A stretch of 64,000 nt of DNA from Blastocatellia bacterium (GTDB taxonomy: Bacteria; Acidobacteriota; Blastocatellia; Chloracidobacteriales; Chloracidobacteriaceae). Shown piece by piece: positions 1-8,640 of this stretch. The notes beneath the pieces are model-generated. The model searched no databases, was not told where the DNA came from, and saw only the letters and a program-made list of their open reading frames with translations. Location: assembly GCA_019695185.1 (NCBI GenBank), contig JAIBAN010000003.1:28501-92500 (forward strand). The letters run 5' to 3'. A program made the translations under genes and the position numbers. The stretch's first letter is position 1. Each line of letters begins with the position of its first letter.

Positions 1-1
1 G

Positions 2-1291
2 AAATCAACCAGCACCTATTCGGTGGCGGCCTATGTTCAGGATGAATACAAGGCAAGGTCCAATCTGCTGCTCAAAGCCGGCCTGCGCTACGACCTGAAC
101 CGCATTTTCGCCCAGCCGGACAACGCCGGAAACTTCAGCCCCCGCCTTGGTTTGGCCTGGCAGCCACAGCGGATTCCGCGACTGGCAGTCCGGGCCGGAT
201 ATGGACTGTTTTTCGGCGGTTCGATTGCAGCCAACAATATTTCTTCGAAATTGCTCGAATCCGGGCAAATCGTGGTGCGCGGCATTCCCTTCCCGTTTTC
301 CATCCTGCCGCTGATGCTGCCGAACGAACGTTTTCCGGAGTCGGAAATGCTACCCCAGGGGCTGCCGTTTATTGCCCAACTCGGAAATACCACCAGATTC
401 CAGCCTGACTTGCGGAACAGCTATTCACAACAGGCCAACCTGACCCTGGGCTATGCCCTCACGGACTCGTTGACACTTTCGGCGGCTTACACCTATGTGC
501 GCGGTATCAAACTCCAGTCGGTACGTGACATCAATCCGATTATCCGGTTTGAGCGGGATTTGGTCGTCAGCGCCATTACGGGCCGGGTGGACCCGACCCA
601 GGGAACCGTCTATGAAATCGAATCAGCTTTTGACAGCTACTATCATGCCTTCACTTTGGCACTGGAAAAACGGCTGACCCGGCGGGCCAACTTCCTGGTT
701 CATTACACGCTGTCCAAAACCATTGACAACGCCTCGGATATTTTCGTCGGCACGGTGGAGGTCGGAAACACGCTCCAGCCGGGACAGGAACGCGGGCTTT
801 CCCTCCAGGATGCCCGGCAGCGGCTGACGGCCAGCGGGATTTGGAATCTGGATTACACCAACCATCCGCTGTTGCGTGGATTCCAGATTTCGGCCATTTT
901 CAACGCCCGCACCGGGCCACCTTACAACCTGCTGGCAGGGATTGATTTGGATAACAGTGGTGATACTCCGACTGGGGACCGCCCGCCGGGATTGGGTCGC
1001 AATGTGGGCATTGCCCCCGGTTTTATCGCCCTCGATGTGCGCCTGTCCCGTTTGTGTCACATTGGCGAAAAAGTCCGTCTGGAAGCCCTGGCTGAAGGGT
1101 TCAATATCCTGAATCGAACCAACATCAGTGAATTGAACCGGGTCTTCCCTCCGGCAGTGCCGCTGCCGGGTCAGAATCCGACATTTCCGCTGCCGCCCAA
1201 AGACGGCAGCCGTTATTCGGCTCCGCCCAACCGCTACCGGAATGCCTATGCCCCGCGTCAGTTCCAGTTTGGCGTACGGATTACGTTCTAA
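2..1291 (+). CDS. TonB-dependent receptor, Oar-like, C-terminal part (5' end outside window)
   Basis: An outer-membrane beta-barrel receptor fragment, open from the first bases of the window, so the true start lies upstream; a GTG at 23 is internal. The visible 430 residues show alternating aromatic/polar strands typical of the barrel, with motifs such as SPRLGLAWQP, RAGYGLFFGG, LVHYTLSKTIDN and FNARTGPPYN, and a final aromatic residue (GVRITF) as expected of a protein assembled by BAM. Receptors of this large Oar-like kind, usually with an N-terminal carboxypeptidase-regulatory domain and plug, are abundant in Acidobacteriota. The substrate cannot be told from this part. No clear terminator follows. 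Confidence 0.85.
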   Translation, partial: KSTSTYSVAAYVQDEYKARSNLLLKAGLRYDLNRIFAQPDNAGNFSPRLGLAWQPQRIPRLAVRAGYGLFFGGSIAANNISSKLLESGQIVVRGIPFPFSILPLMLPNERFPESEMLPQGLPFIAQLGNTTRFQPDLRNSYSQQANLTLGYALTDSLTLSAAYTYVRGIKLQSVRDINPIIRFERDLVVSAITGRVDPTQGTVYEIESAFDSYYHAFTLALEKRLTRRANFLVHYTLSKTIDNASDIFVGTVEVGNTLQPGQERGLSLQDARQRLTASGIWNLDYTNHPLLRGFQISAIFNARTGPPYNLLAGIDLDNSGDTPTGDRPPGLGRNVGIAPGFIALDVRLSRLCHIGEKVRLEALAEGFNILNRTNISELNRVFPPAVPLPGQNPTFPLPPKDGSRYSAPPNRYRNAYAPRQFQFGVRITF

Positions 1292-1392
1292 AAGGTCAAA
1301 TTTTTACAATACGGATTTCCTGCGTCTGCATAAACTGAACGCCTCAGACGTGCTCGACCACTTTTGTTTTGAAATCCGAAGGAGTGCAGAAC

Positions 1393-1836
1393 ATGACGCA
1401 ACCCGTAAAACCAATTCCCGACGGCTACCACATGGTTACGCCGTACCTTACCGTTCCCGATGCCGAAGCCACCATTGCTTTCCTGCAAAATGCTTTTGGG
1501 GCTGAGGTTACGTTCCGCATGAATGGCGCGGATGGCACCGCCCAGCATGTTGAACTGCGAATGCGCGACTCCATGCTGATGCTTTCCCAGGCACGGGGTG
1601 AATGGAGTCCCCTGCCAGCCTCGTTTTATCTTTATGTGACGGATGTGGATGCCGTTTACCGGCAGGCACTGACAGCAGGAGCGCAGTCCATTGCCGAGCC
1701 GGTCAATCAGTTTTACGGCGACCGGAGCGGTGGGGTCAAAGACAGTGCCGGAAATTCCTGGTGGATTGCGACCCACGTCGAGGATGTGGACATGGAAGAA
1801 ATGGAGCGACGGGCCCAGGCCGCAGGAAAAGTGTAA
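1393..1836 (+). CDS. VOC-family (PhnB/glyoxalase-like) protein
   Basis: A 147-residue single-domain vicinal-oxygen-chelate protein. It begins HMVTPYLTVPDAEATIAF and continues with VTFRMNGADG, SFYLYVTDVDAVYRQAL and DRSGGVKDSAGNSWW, the usual order of the beta-alpha-beta-beta-beta units in PhnB-like members. The start chosen is the ATG at 1393, preceded by AAGGAG nine bases upstream; a TTG at 1369 would put that ribosome site inside the gene. The conserved metal ligands of glyoxalase I cannot be assigned with confidence, so the substrate is open. It is convergent with the VIT/VWA gene and separated from it by a strong hairpin. Confidence 0.8.
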   Translation: MTQPVKPIPDGYHMVTPYLTVPDAEATIAFLQNAFGAEVTFRMNGADGTAQHVELRMRDSMLMLSQARGEWSPLPASFYLYVTDVDAVYRQALTAGAQSIAEPVNQFYGDRSGGVKDSAGNSWWIATHVEDVDMEEMERRAQAAGKV

Positions 1837-1855
1837 CTGTGAGTGGTAAACGATA

Positions 1856-1898
1856 AATGGTGAATGGAATGGTTGAATCAACCATTCCATTCACCATT
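1856..1898. terminator. 21-bp perfect hairpin between convergent genes
   Basis: Two 21-base arms (1856-1876 and 1878-1898) are exact reverse complements with one base between them. Each arm is built from the word AATGGTGAATGG and variants. It lies between the stop codons of the VOC gene and the VIT/VWA gene, so a bidirectional terminator is likely, although there is no long T-run. Its make-up resembles the other word-repeat elements in the window. Confidence 0.6.
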
Positions 1899-1917
1899 CA
1901 CCAATTTCCAATATTGT

Positions 1918-4506
1918 TTAGAGCATGGGGGCAATGTAGCGAACTGCCTTCAACTCGGCCAAAGCCTCCAGTTTCTCGATGGCAATCCGCCCGACCACCA
2001 GTTTGGCGGTTTTGGTTTCGGCCACCACCTCAAATCCAAGTTTCTTCAAGGCATCCATTGTTTCCGGTGTCAGGTCAGCCAGCCGGACCTGAATTTCAGC
2101 CTTGCCGTTTTTGACGAAACTGGCTTCTTCAGCAGTCGGAGTGGTCACTTTTTTCTTGAGACGTTCGACGATGGCAGCCACCGAAGCGTGAAATTTCGTC
2201 GTTGTGGTTTTGGTTACGTCTTTGGGTTGATTGACCGGGCCATTCGAATCGGTTCCATCCAGCAATACATTGGTTGAGCTTGCCCGTTGTCCGTTGATGG
2301 CCACCGTCTTGGAATCGGTAGCGGATTTTGTGACTGGCTGGACTGCCCCCGCCGAAGCCGGTTTGGCTGGGTCCACTTTTCTCTTTTGACCTGAATGGTG
2401 GGGAGTTGACGGTAATTCTTGGATTTGTCGCTCCGTAACTGTATTGCTCAATTGTGCGTTTCCACCGCTGCCGTTTCCAATCAGGCCAGGCGTCAAGGTT
2501 ATCAGTTGCAATGATTGCCGCCCATTGACTGGTGTTTCTTCATTTTCATCACCGGGAAGAACTTTTTGGCTGACACCTTCAGGAAGCTCGACCGGCACAT
2601 CCACCTTGCGCGGCGTGCCGCCGTCGGTGATGACGAGTTCCTCCACCGCCACAAACGAGGTGAACTGCGTCAGCAACCCGTATTCCAACCCCATCTGCGT
2701 TATCGTTTCCTGCACGTTTCCCTTCATGGCGTGCTGCTGCGCTCCGCCGGGGTCCTGGTTCATGAGGTCGTCAATCCGCGCCCGCGCCCAGAGTTTCGCC
2801 AGTACGTCGTGCTGCGGTTCGCGTTCCGGCAGTCCAAGCTGGATGTCGCGGGTCATTTCCCGCCCGAACATTTTCCCCCGCAGCCGCGCCACTCCTGCGC
2901 CCTTGCCCGTGTAGCGTCCGAAAATCACCACCGGCTTGGCGCTGAAGAGGTCCGGGATTCGCTTCGGATAGACATCCGCCACCGGCAGCCCGCTCCAGTC
3001 CACGCTGATGTCGGTCAGGAGCGGGTTGCGCACCCGTTCGTGAAACCGGCGGGCGGCGGCGGAACCGTCATCCGTCAGGCTCACAAATTCCGCCTCGCCC
3101 CGGCCTGCTTCCGCCATTTTTTCCAGCAGGAAGCGGTTGACCGAACTCCCAATCCCAAAGGAAAACACCCGCGCATTCGGATGTTTCTGAATTTCGCCAA
3201 TGATTTCGAGGTCGTTGCCCACATACCCGTCGGTCATAAAACAGACAATCCGAAGGTGGCCCTGGGCGTCCGAGGGGTCGAGTGCCGCCCGGATGGCCTT
3301 CATCATTTCAGTCCCGCCCCCGCCGCTGCGGGATTTGAGAAACTCCTGGGCTTTGGCCAGATTGGCCGCCGTGGCCGGCACCGGTTGCGGAAAGAGAATA
3401 TGGGTGTCGCCGGCAAAGGTAATCAGGTTGAAGGTATCCTGCGGATAGAGCCCCTCCAGCGCCAGCTTCATGCATTCCTTGGCTTTTTCAATCGGAAAGC
3501 CGTCCATCGAGCCCGACGTGTCGAGCACAAACACCAGTTCCTTGGGGTTCACGTCCGGAGCCCGGACCACCTGCGGCGGTTGCAAAATCATGGTGAAAAA
3601 ACCACCCTGCCCGCCCCGGTGGAGCAGCACCGCATCCTCGATTTTTCCACCCGCCACATCATAGCGAAGGATGAAATCGCGGTTCGGAATGTCGGCCAGG
3701 TCGCGCAACCGCACCGTGGCCTGCCGGGGACTGGCGCTTTCGCTCAGAATCTCATGCGTGGTGGAGCGAATGCCCGTCAGCGGCACCCCGGCGTCAAGCG
3801 TGATTTCCAGCGAAATGTCATGGCCGGCCCGCGTTCCGGCGGCTGCCACCGGCGGCGCAATCCGGCTCGCATCGGGCACCTGGGTCGTGTCCGGCGTCTT
3901 CCGCTGGGCGCTGCTCCCGGTCGGAGTGCCGGGGTTGTAGCGCGGCCCGACCACCATCGGAAACACGAATTCATAGGTGCCCGCTTCATATTTGAGCGTC
4001 TCGACATAGCTGATTTGTATCGAAACCGCCTCGTTCGGCAGGATGTTGGCCACCGCCTGGGTGAAGATGTTGGGCCGCTCCTGGTCCAGCAACGCTGCCG
4101 CCTGCCCCGCGTTTTTGGCCGCTTCATAGATGGCCTGGGCTTCCTCCCGCCGTTTGATTTTGCCCTGCACCACCCGTTCCCCGATGCGCATCGTCATCCG
4201 GTCCACCGCCGCGTTGTGCGGCAGCGGGAAGGTATAAACGGCTTCAATTTTTTCGGCAAAGGGATTGACGAATTCCTGGGTGACGGTCACCCGCGACAGA
4301 AAGCCGCTGATTTCCGCTTTGACATCCGTGTGTTTGAGCGGGCAGGGCCGCACCGCTCCCTTGCCATCGGTACTGAGCAACGCTCCCGAAGCAATCTGGG
4401 GGCCTGCCGCCACTGTGCTGGCTTGGCCCGATTGAGTTTGTACAGCCAATAAAATCGCCCAGGTCAGAAATGACAGGGCAAAAAATGAAAAGACTCCGCG
4501 ACGCAT
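1918..4506 (-). CDS. VIT and von Willebrand A domain protein with a receptor-plug-like insert
   Basis: An 862-residue exported protein. A hydrophobic N-terminal signal (FFALSFLTWAILLAV) is followed by a VIT domain (about 45-170; FVNPFAEKIEAVYTFPLP, IYEAAKNAGQAAAL) and a VWA domain (about 325-490) with a MIDAS motif, FVLDTSGSMDG. VIT-VWA proteins are thought to act in protein binding at the envelope; the role here is unknown. Residues about 655-755 are odd: NGRQSLQLITLTPGL, TVTERQIQELP and INGQRASSTNVLLDGTDSNG read like the plug region of Acidobacteriota TonB-dependent receptors. The last 60 residues form a small alpha/beta unit ending VRYIAPML. The ATG at 4506 is clear. The domain call is firm, the plug resemblance is by eye. 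Confidence 0.85.
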   Translation of the reverse strand: MRRGVFSFFALSFLTWAILLAVQTQSGQASTVAAGPQIASGALLSTDGKGAVRPCPLKHTDVKAEISGFLSRVTVTQEFVNPFAEKIEAVYTFPLPHNAAVDRMTMRIGERVVQGKIKRREEAQAIYEAAKNAGQAAALLDQERPNIFTQAVANILPNEAVSIQISYVETLKYEAGTYEFVFPMVVGPRYNPGTPTGSSAQRKTPDTTQVPDASRIAPPVAAAGTRAGHDISLEITLDAGVPLTGIRSTTHEILSESASPRQATVRLRDLADIPNRDFILRYDVAGGKIEDAVLLHRGGQGGFFTMILQPPQVVRAPDVNPKELVFVLDTSGSMDGFPIEKAKECMKLALEGLYPQDTFNLITFAGDTHILFPQPVPATAANLAKAQEFLKSRSGGGGTEMMKAIRAALDPSDAQGHLRIVCFMTDGYVGNDLEIIGEIQKHPNARVFSFGIGSSVNRFLLEKMAEAGRGEAEFVSLTDDGSAAARRFHERVRNPLLTDISVDWSGLPVADVYPKRIPDLFSAKPVVIFGRYTGKGAGVARLRGKMFGREMTRDIQLGLPEREPQHDVLAKLWARARIDDLMNQDPGGAQQHAMKGNVQETITQMGLEYGLLTQFTSFVAVEELVITDGGTPRKVDVPVELPEGVSQKVLPGDENEETPVNGRQSLQLITLTPGLIGNGSGGNAQLSNTVTERQIQELPSTPHHSGQKRKVDPAKPASAGAVQPVTKSATDSKTVAINGQRASSTNVLLDGTDSNGPVNQPKDVTKTTTTKFHASVAAIVERLKKKVTTPTAEEASFVKNGKAEIQVRLADLTPETMDALKKLGFEVVAETKTAKLVVGRIAIEKLEALAELKAVRYIAPML

Positions 4507-4588
4507 AAATCATTCTCACTTTGGTAGGACTGGATTGCTGGTGTGGTTCCATAGTCGCTACCAAACAAGAATGGTTCCCATAAAAAAA

Positions 4589-4619
4589 GGACTGAGGACT
4601 GAGGACTGGGGACTGAGGA
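4589..4619. repeat. (GGACTGA)n short tandem repeat
   Basis: About four imperfect copies of the 7-bp word GGACTGA lie between two minus-strand genes. The same word, on one strand or the other, recurs at 8531-8586, near 35836 and near 56270. Confidence 0.75.
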
Positions 4620-4639
4620 ATGGCAGGATTCAGATGGGT

Positions 4640-5164
4640 TTATGGTCCATGCACACAAACTTCCATCTTGCGGGGAATGTAATTGGCGGCAATAAACTGG
4701 AAGTCCGGGTCTTGTTCGACCAAGGCAAAAAAGGCTTCCAGGGTTAAGTCATTTCGACGGATAGATTTTCCGGCGACTTCATCCCGGTCTTCGGTGGCGT
4801 TGTAAGTAAACCTACACTCTACGTCTGTCATTCCAGAATATTGTGCTTCGAGTTTTTCATCTTCAAAGAGGTCAACAAATTGGTAATAGATAAGTGTTCG
4901 CCTGAAAATGACCTGCAACTCAGGCAGTGTTCTGTACTCAGGGAAGTATGTTTCAAATCCAAAATCTTCTTCATACCAATTACCCCCCACTTCCAACCTT
5001 GCAAAATCAAGCCGCCGGTTTCCCACCTGAACGGTGCAAAATTTCTTGAAAACCTCCCAAACCGGTTGCAGACTTGTCTGGTCCGGATTGATATTGGCCG
5101 CTTCCAGCATCCGTTCCAGGTACTCACCGGCGGCTTGAGGGTCAGGCAGTTTCGGGTCTTTCAT
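4640..5164 (-). CDS. Hypothetical protein, 174 aa
   Basis: I do not recognise a family. The protein is acidic, soluble and without a signal peptide or membrane segment. It has an N-terminal helical stretch (residues about 10-45, EYLERMLEAANINPDQ) followed by a beta-rich part with many aromatic residues (NWYEEDFGFETYFPEY, TLIYYQFVDLFEDEK). The ATG at 5164 lies two bases after the stop codon of the upstream gene and is preceded by GGAG, so the two are probably co-transcribed and coupled. Confidence 0.55.
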   Translation of the reverse strand: MKDPKLPDPQAAGEYLERMLEAANINPDQTSLQPVWEVFKKFCTVQVGNRRLDFARLEVGGNWYEEDFGFETYFPEYRTLPELQVIFRRTLIYYQFVDLFEDEKLEAQYSGMTDVECRFTYNATEDRDEVAGKSIRRNDLTLEAFFALVEQDPDFQFIAANYIPRKMEVCVHGP

Positions 5165-5166
5165 CC

Positions 5167-6015
5167 CTACTTTTCTCCTACCACTTTGTAAATTTCCTCT
5201 TGGTCAAGTGAAGCAATGATTTCCCTGAGTTTCCCAAGTGACGGGGTAAATGAATCCTCGGCAAACAGCTCAAGAGTCTTGGCACCTTCCTTGAGATAGG
5301 TCAACTCATCATCAATCCGGCCAATATCACTGGTCGAATCAATTCCCTGCGGTAAAAGCGGGTGGGTCACGGCAAAACGGGCTGCGACATAATAGGCCCC
5401 GTCTTTGGTCAACCCTTGGAAACAATAGGTCAGTTCTTCATTATTGAGCGGGTTGAGATACATTTCCTGGCTGTATTGAGTCAGGTAAAAGACCCCTTCC
5501 ACATCCTTGAAATCAACATACCGGGCTTTGCTGATAAATGACTTTCCGGCGTTGTTAAAAGGCAGTTCATAGGTAAGTTGCTGCCTATCGAAAGGGAATG
5601 ATTTCCGCGCCAGCAATTTTCGCATTTGTTGTGCTGAACCATAGGTGGTTGGGTATGTGGTGGCAAAATCAGGCGCGGTCAGGTCGGTCAACGGAATAAA
5701 AGCAATAAAACTGTAGGCCGGAAAATAATACCTCGGCCCGCTGTCGAAGCCCGGCAGTGGGCGTTTGTCCTCCAAACTGAAAACAATATGGGCCGGTGTA
5801 TCAGCCGGAAAACCACCGGCATCAAGCACGGTCGTTCTGGACCTCGGATGTCGTTCAACCATACCATAATCGTTGGGGTCAAACCGGAAGGGTACATCCA
5901 GCACTTTGGCTGGTTTGATGCGGACATGTTCAACTTCCGGCTGAGGCAGGTTGAACCAGGAAGAGAAAAACAGAAGCAGTGCTGCCACAAAAGGCAAAAG
6001 TGAATAGCCCATCAT
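5167..6015 (-). CDS. Hypothetical exported or membrane-anchored protein, 282 aa
   Basis: The first 25 residues form one hydrophobic helix (MMGYSLLPFVAALLLFFSSW), followed by a soluble extracytoplasmic domain rich in Phe, Tyr and Asp with no motif I can name. A TTG at 6021 is possible, but the ATG pair at 6015/6012 gives a cleaner signal. It is the first gene of a two-gene unit with the 174-aa protein. The function is unknown. The C-terminal third (LTYLKEGAKTLELFAED) is predicted helical. Confidence 0.55.
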   Translation of the reverse strand: MMGYSLLPFVAALLLFFSSWFNLPQPEVEHVRIKPAKVLDVPFRFDPNDYGMVERHPRSRTTVLDAGGFPADTPAHIVFSLEDKRPLPGFDSGPRYYFPAYSFIAFIPLTDLTAPDFATTYPTTYGSAQQMRKLLARKSFPFDRQQLTYELPFNNAGKSFISKARYVDFKDVEGVFYLTQYSQEMYLNPLNNEELTYCFQGLTKDGAYYVAARFAVTHPLLPQGIDSTSDIGRIDDELTYLKEGAKTLELFAEDSFTPSLGKLREIIASLDQEEIYKVVGEK

Positions 6016-6123
6016 AGACAAATCTCGCGTTTCATGAGTTTCCCGGCTGTTTTGTCTGCTTGCCCGGAAAAACAGGGTGAGGCATTTTCAGCACCTAAAT
6101 TTATTCAAGGAAGGATACTTGTT

Positions 6124-6831
6124 ATGTTTCGTACTTTTTGGATTGGAATTTTATTGACGGGGTTACTGATTGTCCCCTCAATCGCACAAACCCCAAAAAC
6201 AAAACCTGAAACAATCCCGATGACACAATTGGTGGAGCGTTTTCTTCAGCAACCGGATTATGCGGCTGACCAGACTCTCACATTGAACGGAAAGGCTTCC
6301 CACAAAAAATATGCTCAAAAAGGAAAGAAAATTCGGGAGGTGTTCTACCTGTTGGAGGATGTGGAAAACCTCAAAGATGAGTCTTTTCGGCAATATCCAT
6401 TGATTGCCCTGCGGGGAATTCAGCCAACCCCTGTCTTTCTGGATCCACAAACGAAGGTTTATGCCGATGTCCAGGCAAATGTCCCCGTTTCACCAGTGGA
6501 CATGGCAATGCTGTTGCGAAATCTGCCAGCGGAAGTAAAGCAATCCAATGCCGTCAAGCTTGAATCAGTGACGATTGCTGGTTTGAAGGCCACTCATTAC
6601 CGCGTGGCTTTTCCAGGTGAGAAAGCAGGATTGCATTTTTATGTTTCCGATGACCCAAGTGGGTTGTTGCTGAAGTTTGAGTCAGACCCGGAAACGGGAC
6701 TCCAGGGAAGTTTTGTCTGCTCAAATATTTCGTTTGAGATTCCGGATGAATGGTTCCAGATTCCGAGCGATTACCGAAAAGTTGAGCTGAAAACGCTGAT
6801 GTTGGATGTGAAACAAAAAGCGACCCGGTAA
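6124..6831 (+). CDS. Exported protein of unknown function, LolA-like fold possible
   Basis: A 235-residue protein with a clear signal peptide (FWIGILLTGLLIVPSIAQ) cleaved near AQT. The body alternates short beta strands (VEVFYLLEDV-like, ALRGIQPTPVFLDP, LKATHYRVAFPGEKAGLHFYV), a pattern seen in LolA-fold periplasmic proteins, but no diagnostic motif is present. The ATG at 6124 has AAGGAAGG upstream and is preferred to the longer frame opening at 6034. Its stop is 7 bases from the stop of the convergent next gene. Confidence 0.55.
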   Translation: MFRTFWIGILLTGLLIVPSIAQTPKTKPETIPMTQLVERFLQQPDYAADQTLTLNGKASHKKYAQKGKKIREVFYLLEDVENLKDESFRQYPLIALRGIQPTPVFLDPQTKVYADVQANVPVSPVDMAMLLRNLPAEVKQSNAVKLESVTIAGLKATHYRVAFPGEKAGLHFYVSDDPSGLLLKFESDPETGLQGSFVCSNISFEIPDEWFQIPSDYRKVELKTLMLDVKQKATR

Positions 6832-6838
6832 CCGGATT

Positions 6839-7210
6839 TCAGCCAGTCACCTGCCATTGTTGGCGAAACCGTTCATTCAACTGACAGGCCAAATCGTAAC
6901 TTTCCAAGTTTTCGGCAGTGCGGATTTCCTGCCGATGCTCGAAAACATAGGCAATCAGGTGAACAGTTTCCTCCAGTGACTGAACCTGATACAACGGGCC
7001 AGGGCCGGGAATCAAAATCGGAGGGGTTTCAACCACCCAACACCCCTCCTCCTGCCATCCATAACAAATCCAACCACCTACTTCCAACCCTAGCGATTCG
7101 TCATAGTTTATCTCGCCCAAGACCCGGATTTGTTTTCGATAGGCAGCGGGATTGATTTGGGCGACCAATCCCAGCTTTTGCAAAAAAGGTTCGACCTCAG
7201 CCAGTTCCAT
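6839..7210 (-). CDS. Hypothetical protein, 123 aa
   Basis: A small soluble protein without recognised family. It contains a Gly/Trp-rich beta segment (GLEVGGWICYGWQEEGCW), a proline-glycine turn (ILIPGPGPLYQV) and a C-terminal helix (LNERFRQQWQV). The ATG at 7210 lies 11 bases after thiO, so it is likely the second gene of a thiO transcript. No link to thiamine metabolism can be drawn from the sequence itself. Confidence 0.55.
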   Translation of the reverse strand: MELAEVEPFLQKLGLVAQINPAAYRKQIRVLGEINYDESLGLEVGGWICYGWQEEGCWVVETPPILIPGPGPLYQVQSLEETVHLIAYVFEHRQEIRTAENLESYDLACQLNERFRQQWQVTG

Positions 7211-7221
7211 AGATTGCGTTC

Positions 7222-8346
7222 TTATGCTGAAAACCGCCGGGGGGAAAACGACGCAACCGGTACTGCCGGGTCTTCACCAACAATCAGGGAGGCAATGATT
7301 TCCGCTGTGATGGGCGTCAGCAAAATCCCGTTGCGATAGTGGCCGGTGGCACAGAACAGCCCTTTCAGGTCGGTTTCACCAAGAATCGGCAATTGGTCTT
7401 CCGCCAAAGGGCGCAGCCCCGCCCAGGTCTCGAGCAGTGGCATCTGGGCCAGTCGGGGCACAACTTCAATGGCTCCGTTCAAGAGTGCGGCGACACCTCC
7501 GGCAGTAACGGTTTTCTCATATCCGCCATCTTCGACAGTGGCACCAATCACCAGCCTGCCGTCACGGCGCGGAACCAGATACGCCTGCTCAGTGCGAATG
7601 ACATGGCGGAGCAAGGTTGGCGGCTGCATGTCGAGCGCCAGCATTTGTCCGCGAATGGGGCGCACGCTGGCCTGCGGCAGCCGCAGGAGTTCGCGCGGCA
7701 TCTGGGCTGCCCAGCTTCCTGCGGCATTGACCACCACCGGAGCCGACCAGCGTTCCAGGCCGACCTCAACGCCGGTTACCCGGTCCCGTTCAATGCACAC
7801 CTTGAGATTGGCGGCGTTGCAGTGGATTTCGACTCCGGCTGCATAAACAGCGGCAATCAGTGCTCGTGTCAGACGGCGGTTGTCCACCTGCCAGTCATCC
7901 GGGAGCCAGACGGCTCCGGTGATGCGTTCGGAAAGGTGCGGTTCGCGGCGGCGGGTTTCCTCAGCAGCTATGAATTCGGCCCGTAATCCTGCTTTTTGTT
8001 GCCAGTCCGCAAATTTCCGGAGTGGTTCCGGGTTTTCCGCAAACGTCGGGAGCAAGGTGCCTTCAGTACGCAATTCGACATCAATTCCGGTTTCCTGCTG
8101 GAGGCTGGAGGCAAAATTCCGATACAAAGCCCGGCTGGCCAGACAGAGGTCAAGCATGACGCCTGGTCCAGCAGCCTCAGCCTGGGGCGCGAGCATTCCC
8201 GCTGCTGCCCAGGAGGCCTCGCCGCCCGGCTGGGCATTGCGTTCAAAGAGGGCCACCTTTTGGTTTGCCTGGGCCAGCTTGCGGGCAATCGCCAGCCCAA
8301 TCACGCCGCCGCCAATGATGATGACATCTGTTGTATGAAGTTTCAT
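7222..8346 (-). CDS. thiO: Glycine oxidase ThiO (FAD-dependent)
   Basis: A 374-residue D-amino-acid-oxidase-fold flavoenzyme that oxidises glycine to iminoacetate for the thiazole part of thiamine. The Rossmann FAD motif [17 protein letters not shown] opens the protein, followed by [15 protein letters not shown], typical of Thi[14 protein letters not shown] and the C-terminal [14 protein letters not shown] and [13 protein letters not shown] are the usual DAO landmarks. The start at 8346 is chosen because the FAD motif follows at once; an upstream extension to 8457 adds a non-homologous leader. No other thi genes are present in the window. Confidence 0.88.
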   Translation of the reverse strand: MKLHTTDVIIIGGGVIGLAIARKLAQANQKVALFERNAQPGGEASWAAAGMLAPQAEAAGPGVMLDLCLASRALYRNFASSLQQETGIDVELRTEGTLLPTFAENPEPLRKFADWQQKAGLRAEFIAAEETRRREPHLSERITGAVWLPDDWQVDNRRLTRALIAAVYAAGVEIHCNAANLKVCIERDRVTGVEVGLERWSAPVVVNAAGSWAAQMPRELLRLPQASVRPIRGQMLALDMQPPTLLRHVIRTEQAYLVPRRDGRLVIGATVEDGGYEKTVTAGGVAALLNGAIEVVPRLAQMPLLETWAGLRPLAEDQLPILGETDLKGLFCATGHYRNGILLTPITAEIIASLIVGEDPAVPVASFSPRRFSA

Positions 8347-8530
8347 AAGGTTTTGGTTTGGTTGAAAATATGGGCTTTGGCAGTTGGAACGGCAACGACT
8401 CCGTTGCAGGTCCGGCCAGACAAAGAGACGTGCAGGATATGGCACAGCCGGAACCAAATCAAATCAGCCGAACGTCTCAGCCAGGTTTTCATGTGCCTTG
8501 GACAGTCCATTACCACGAACATCACAACCT

Positions 8531-8586
8531 CAGTCCTCAGTCCTCAGTCCTCAGTCCTCGGTCTTCAGTCCTCAGTCCTCAGTCCT
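8531..8586. repeat. (CAGTCCT)n tandem repeat, eight copies
   Basis: Eight contiguous 7-bp units, seven of them exactly CAGTCCT and one (8559-8565) reading CGGTCTT. The unit is the reverse complement of a rotation of the GGACTGA word at 4589-4619. Confidence 0.9.
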
Positions 8587-8626
8587 TTACACCGGTTCCG
8601 GGCATTCTCAATTCCGAAAATTCATT

Positions 8627-8632
8627 TATACT
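8627..8632 (+). promoter_or_regulatory. Possible -10 element of mnmA (near-leaderless)
   Basis: TATACT lies eight bases before the mnmA ATG at 8641, which would place transcription start at or next to the start codon. No ribosome-binding sequence is visible and no good -35 box is found. The assignment is tentative. Confidence 0.3.
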
Positions 8633-8640
8633 GTCCGGCT

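Larger units (their letters stand above)
8347..8640. other. Divergent intergenic region thiO/mnmA
   Basis: This 294-base gap holds no convincing gene. It contains a tandem-word array (8531-8586) and, just before mnmA, a -10-like TATACT at 8627-8632. A plus-strand frame runs through it into mnmA but lacks coding character. Confidence 0.5.

Noticed and set aside
2515..4452. Long open frame of 645 codons on the plus strand opposite the VIT/VWA gene
   Set aside because: It is Arg/His-rich without any domain pattern and lies fully antisense to a gene with clear VIT and VWA motifs.
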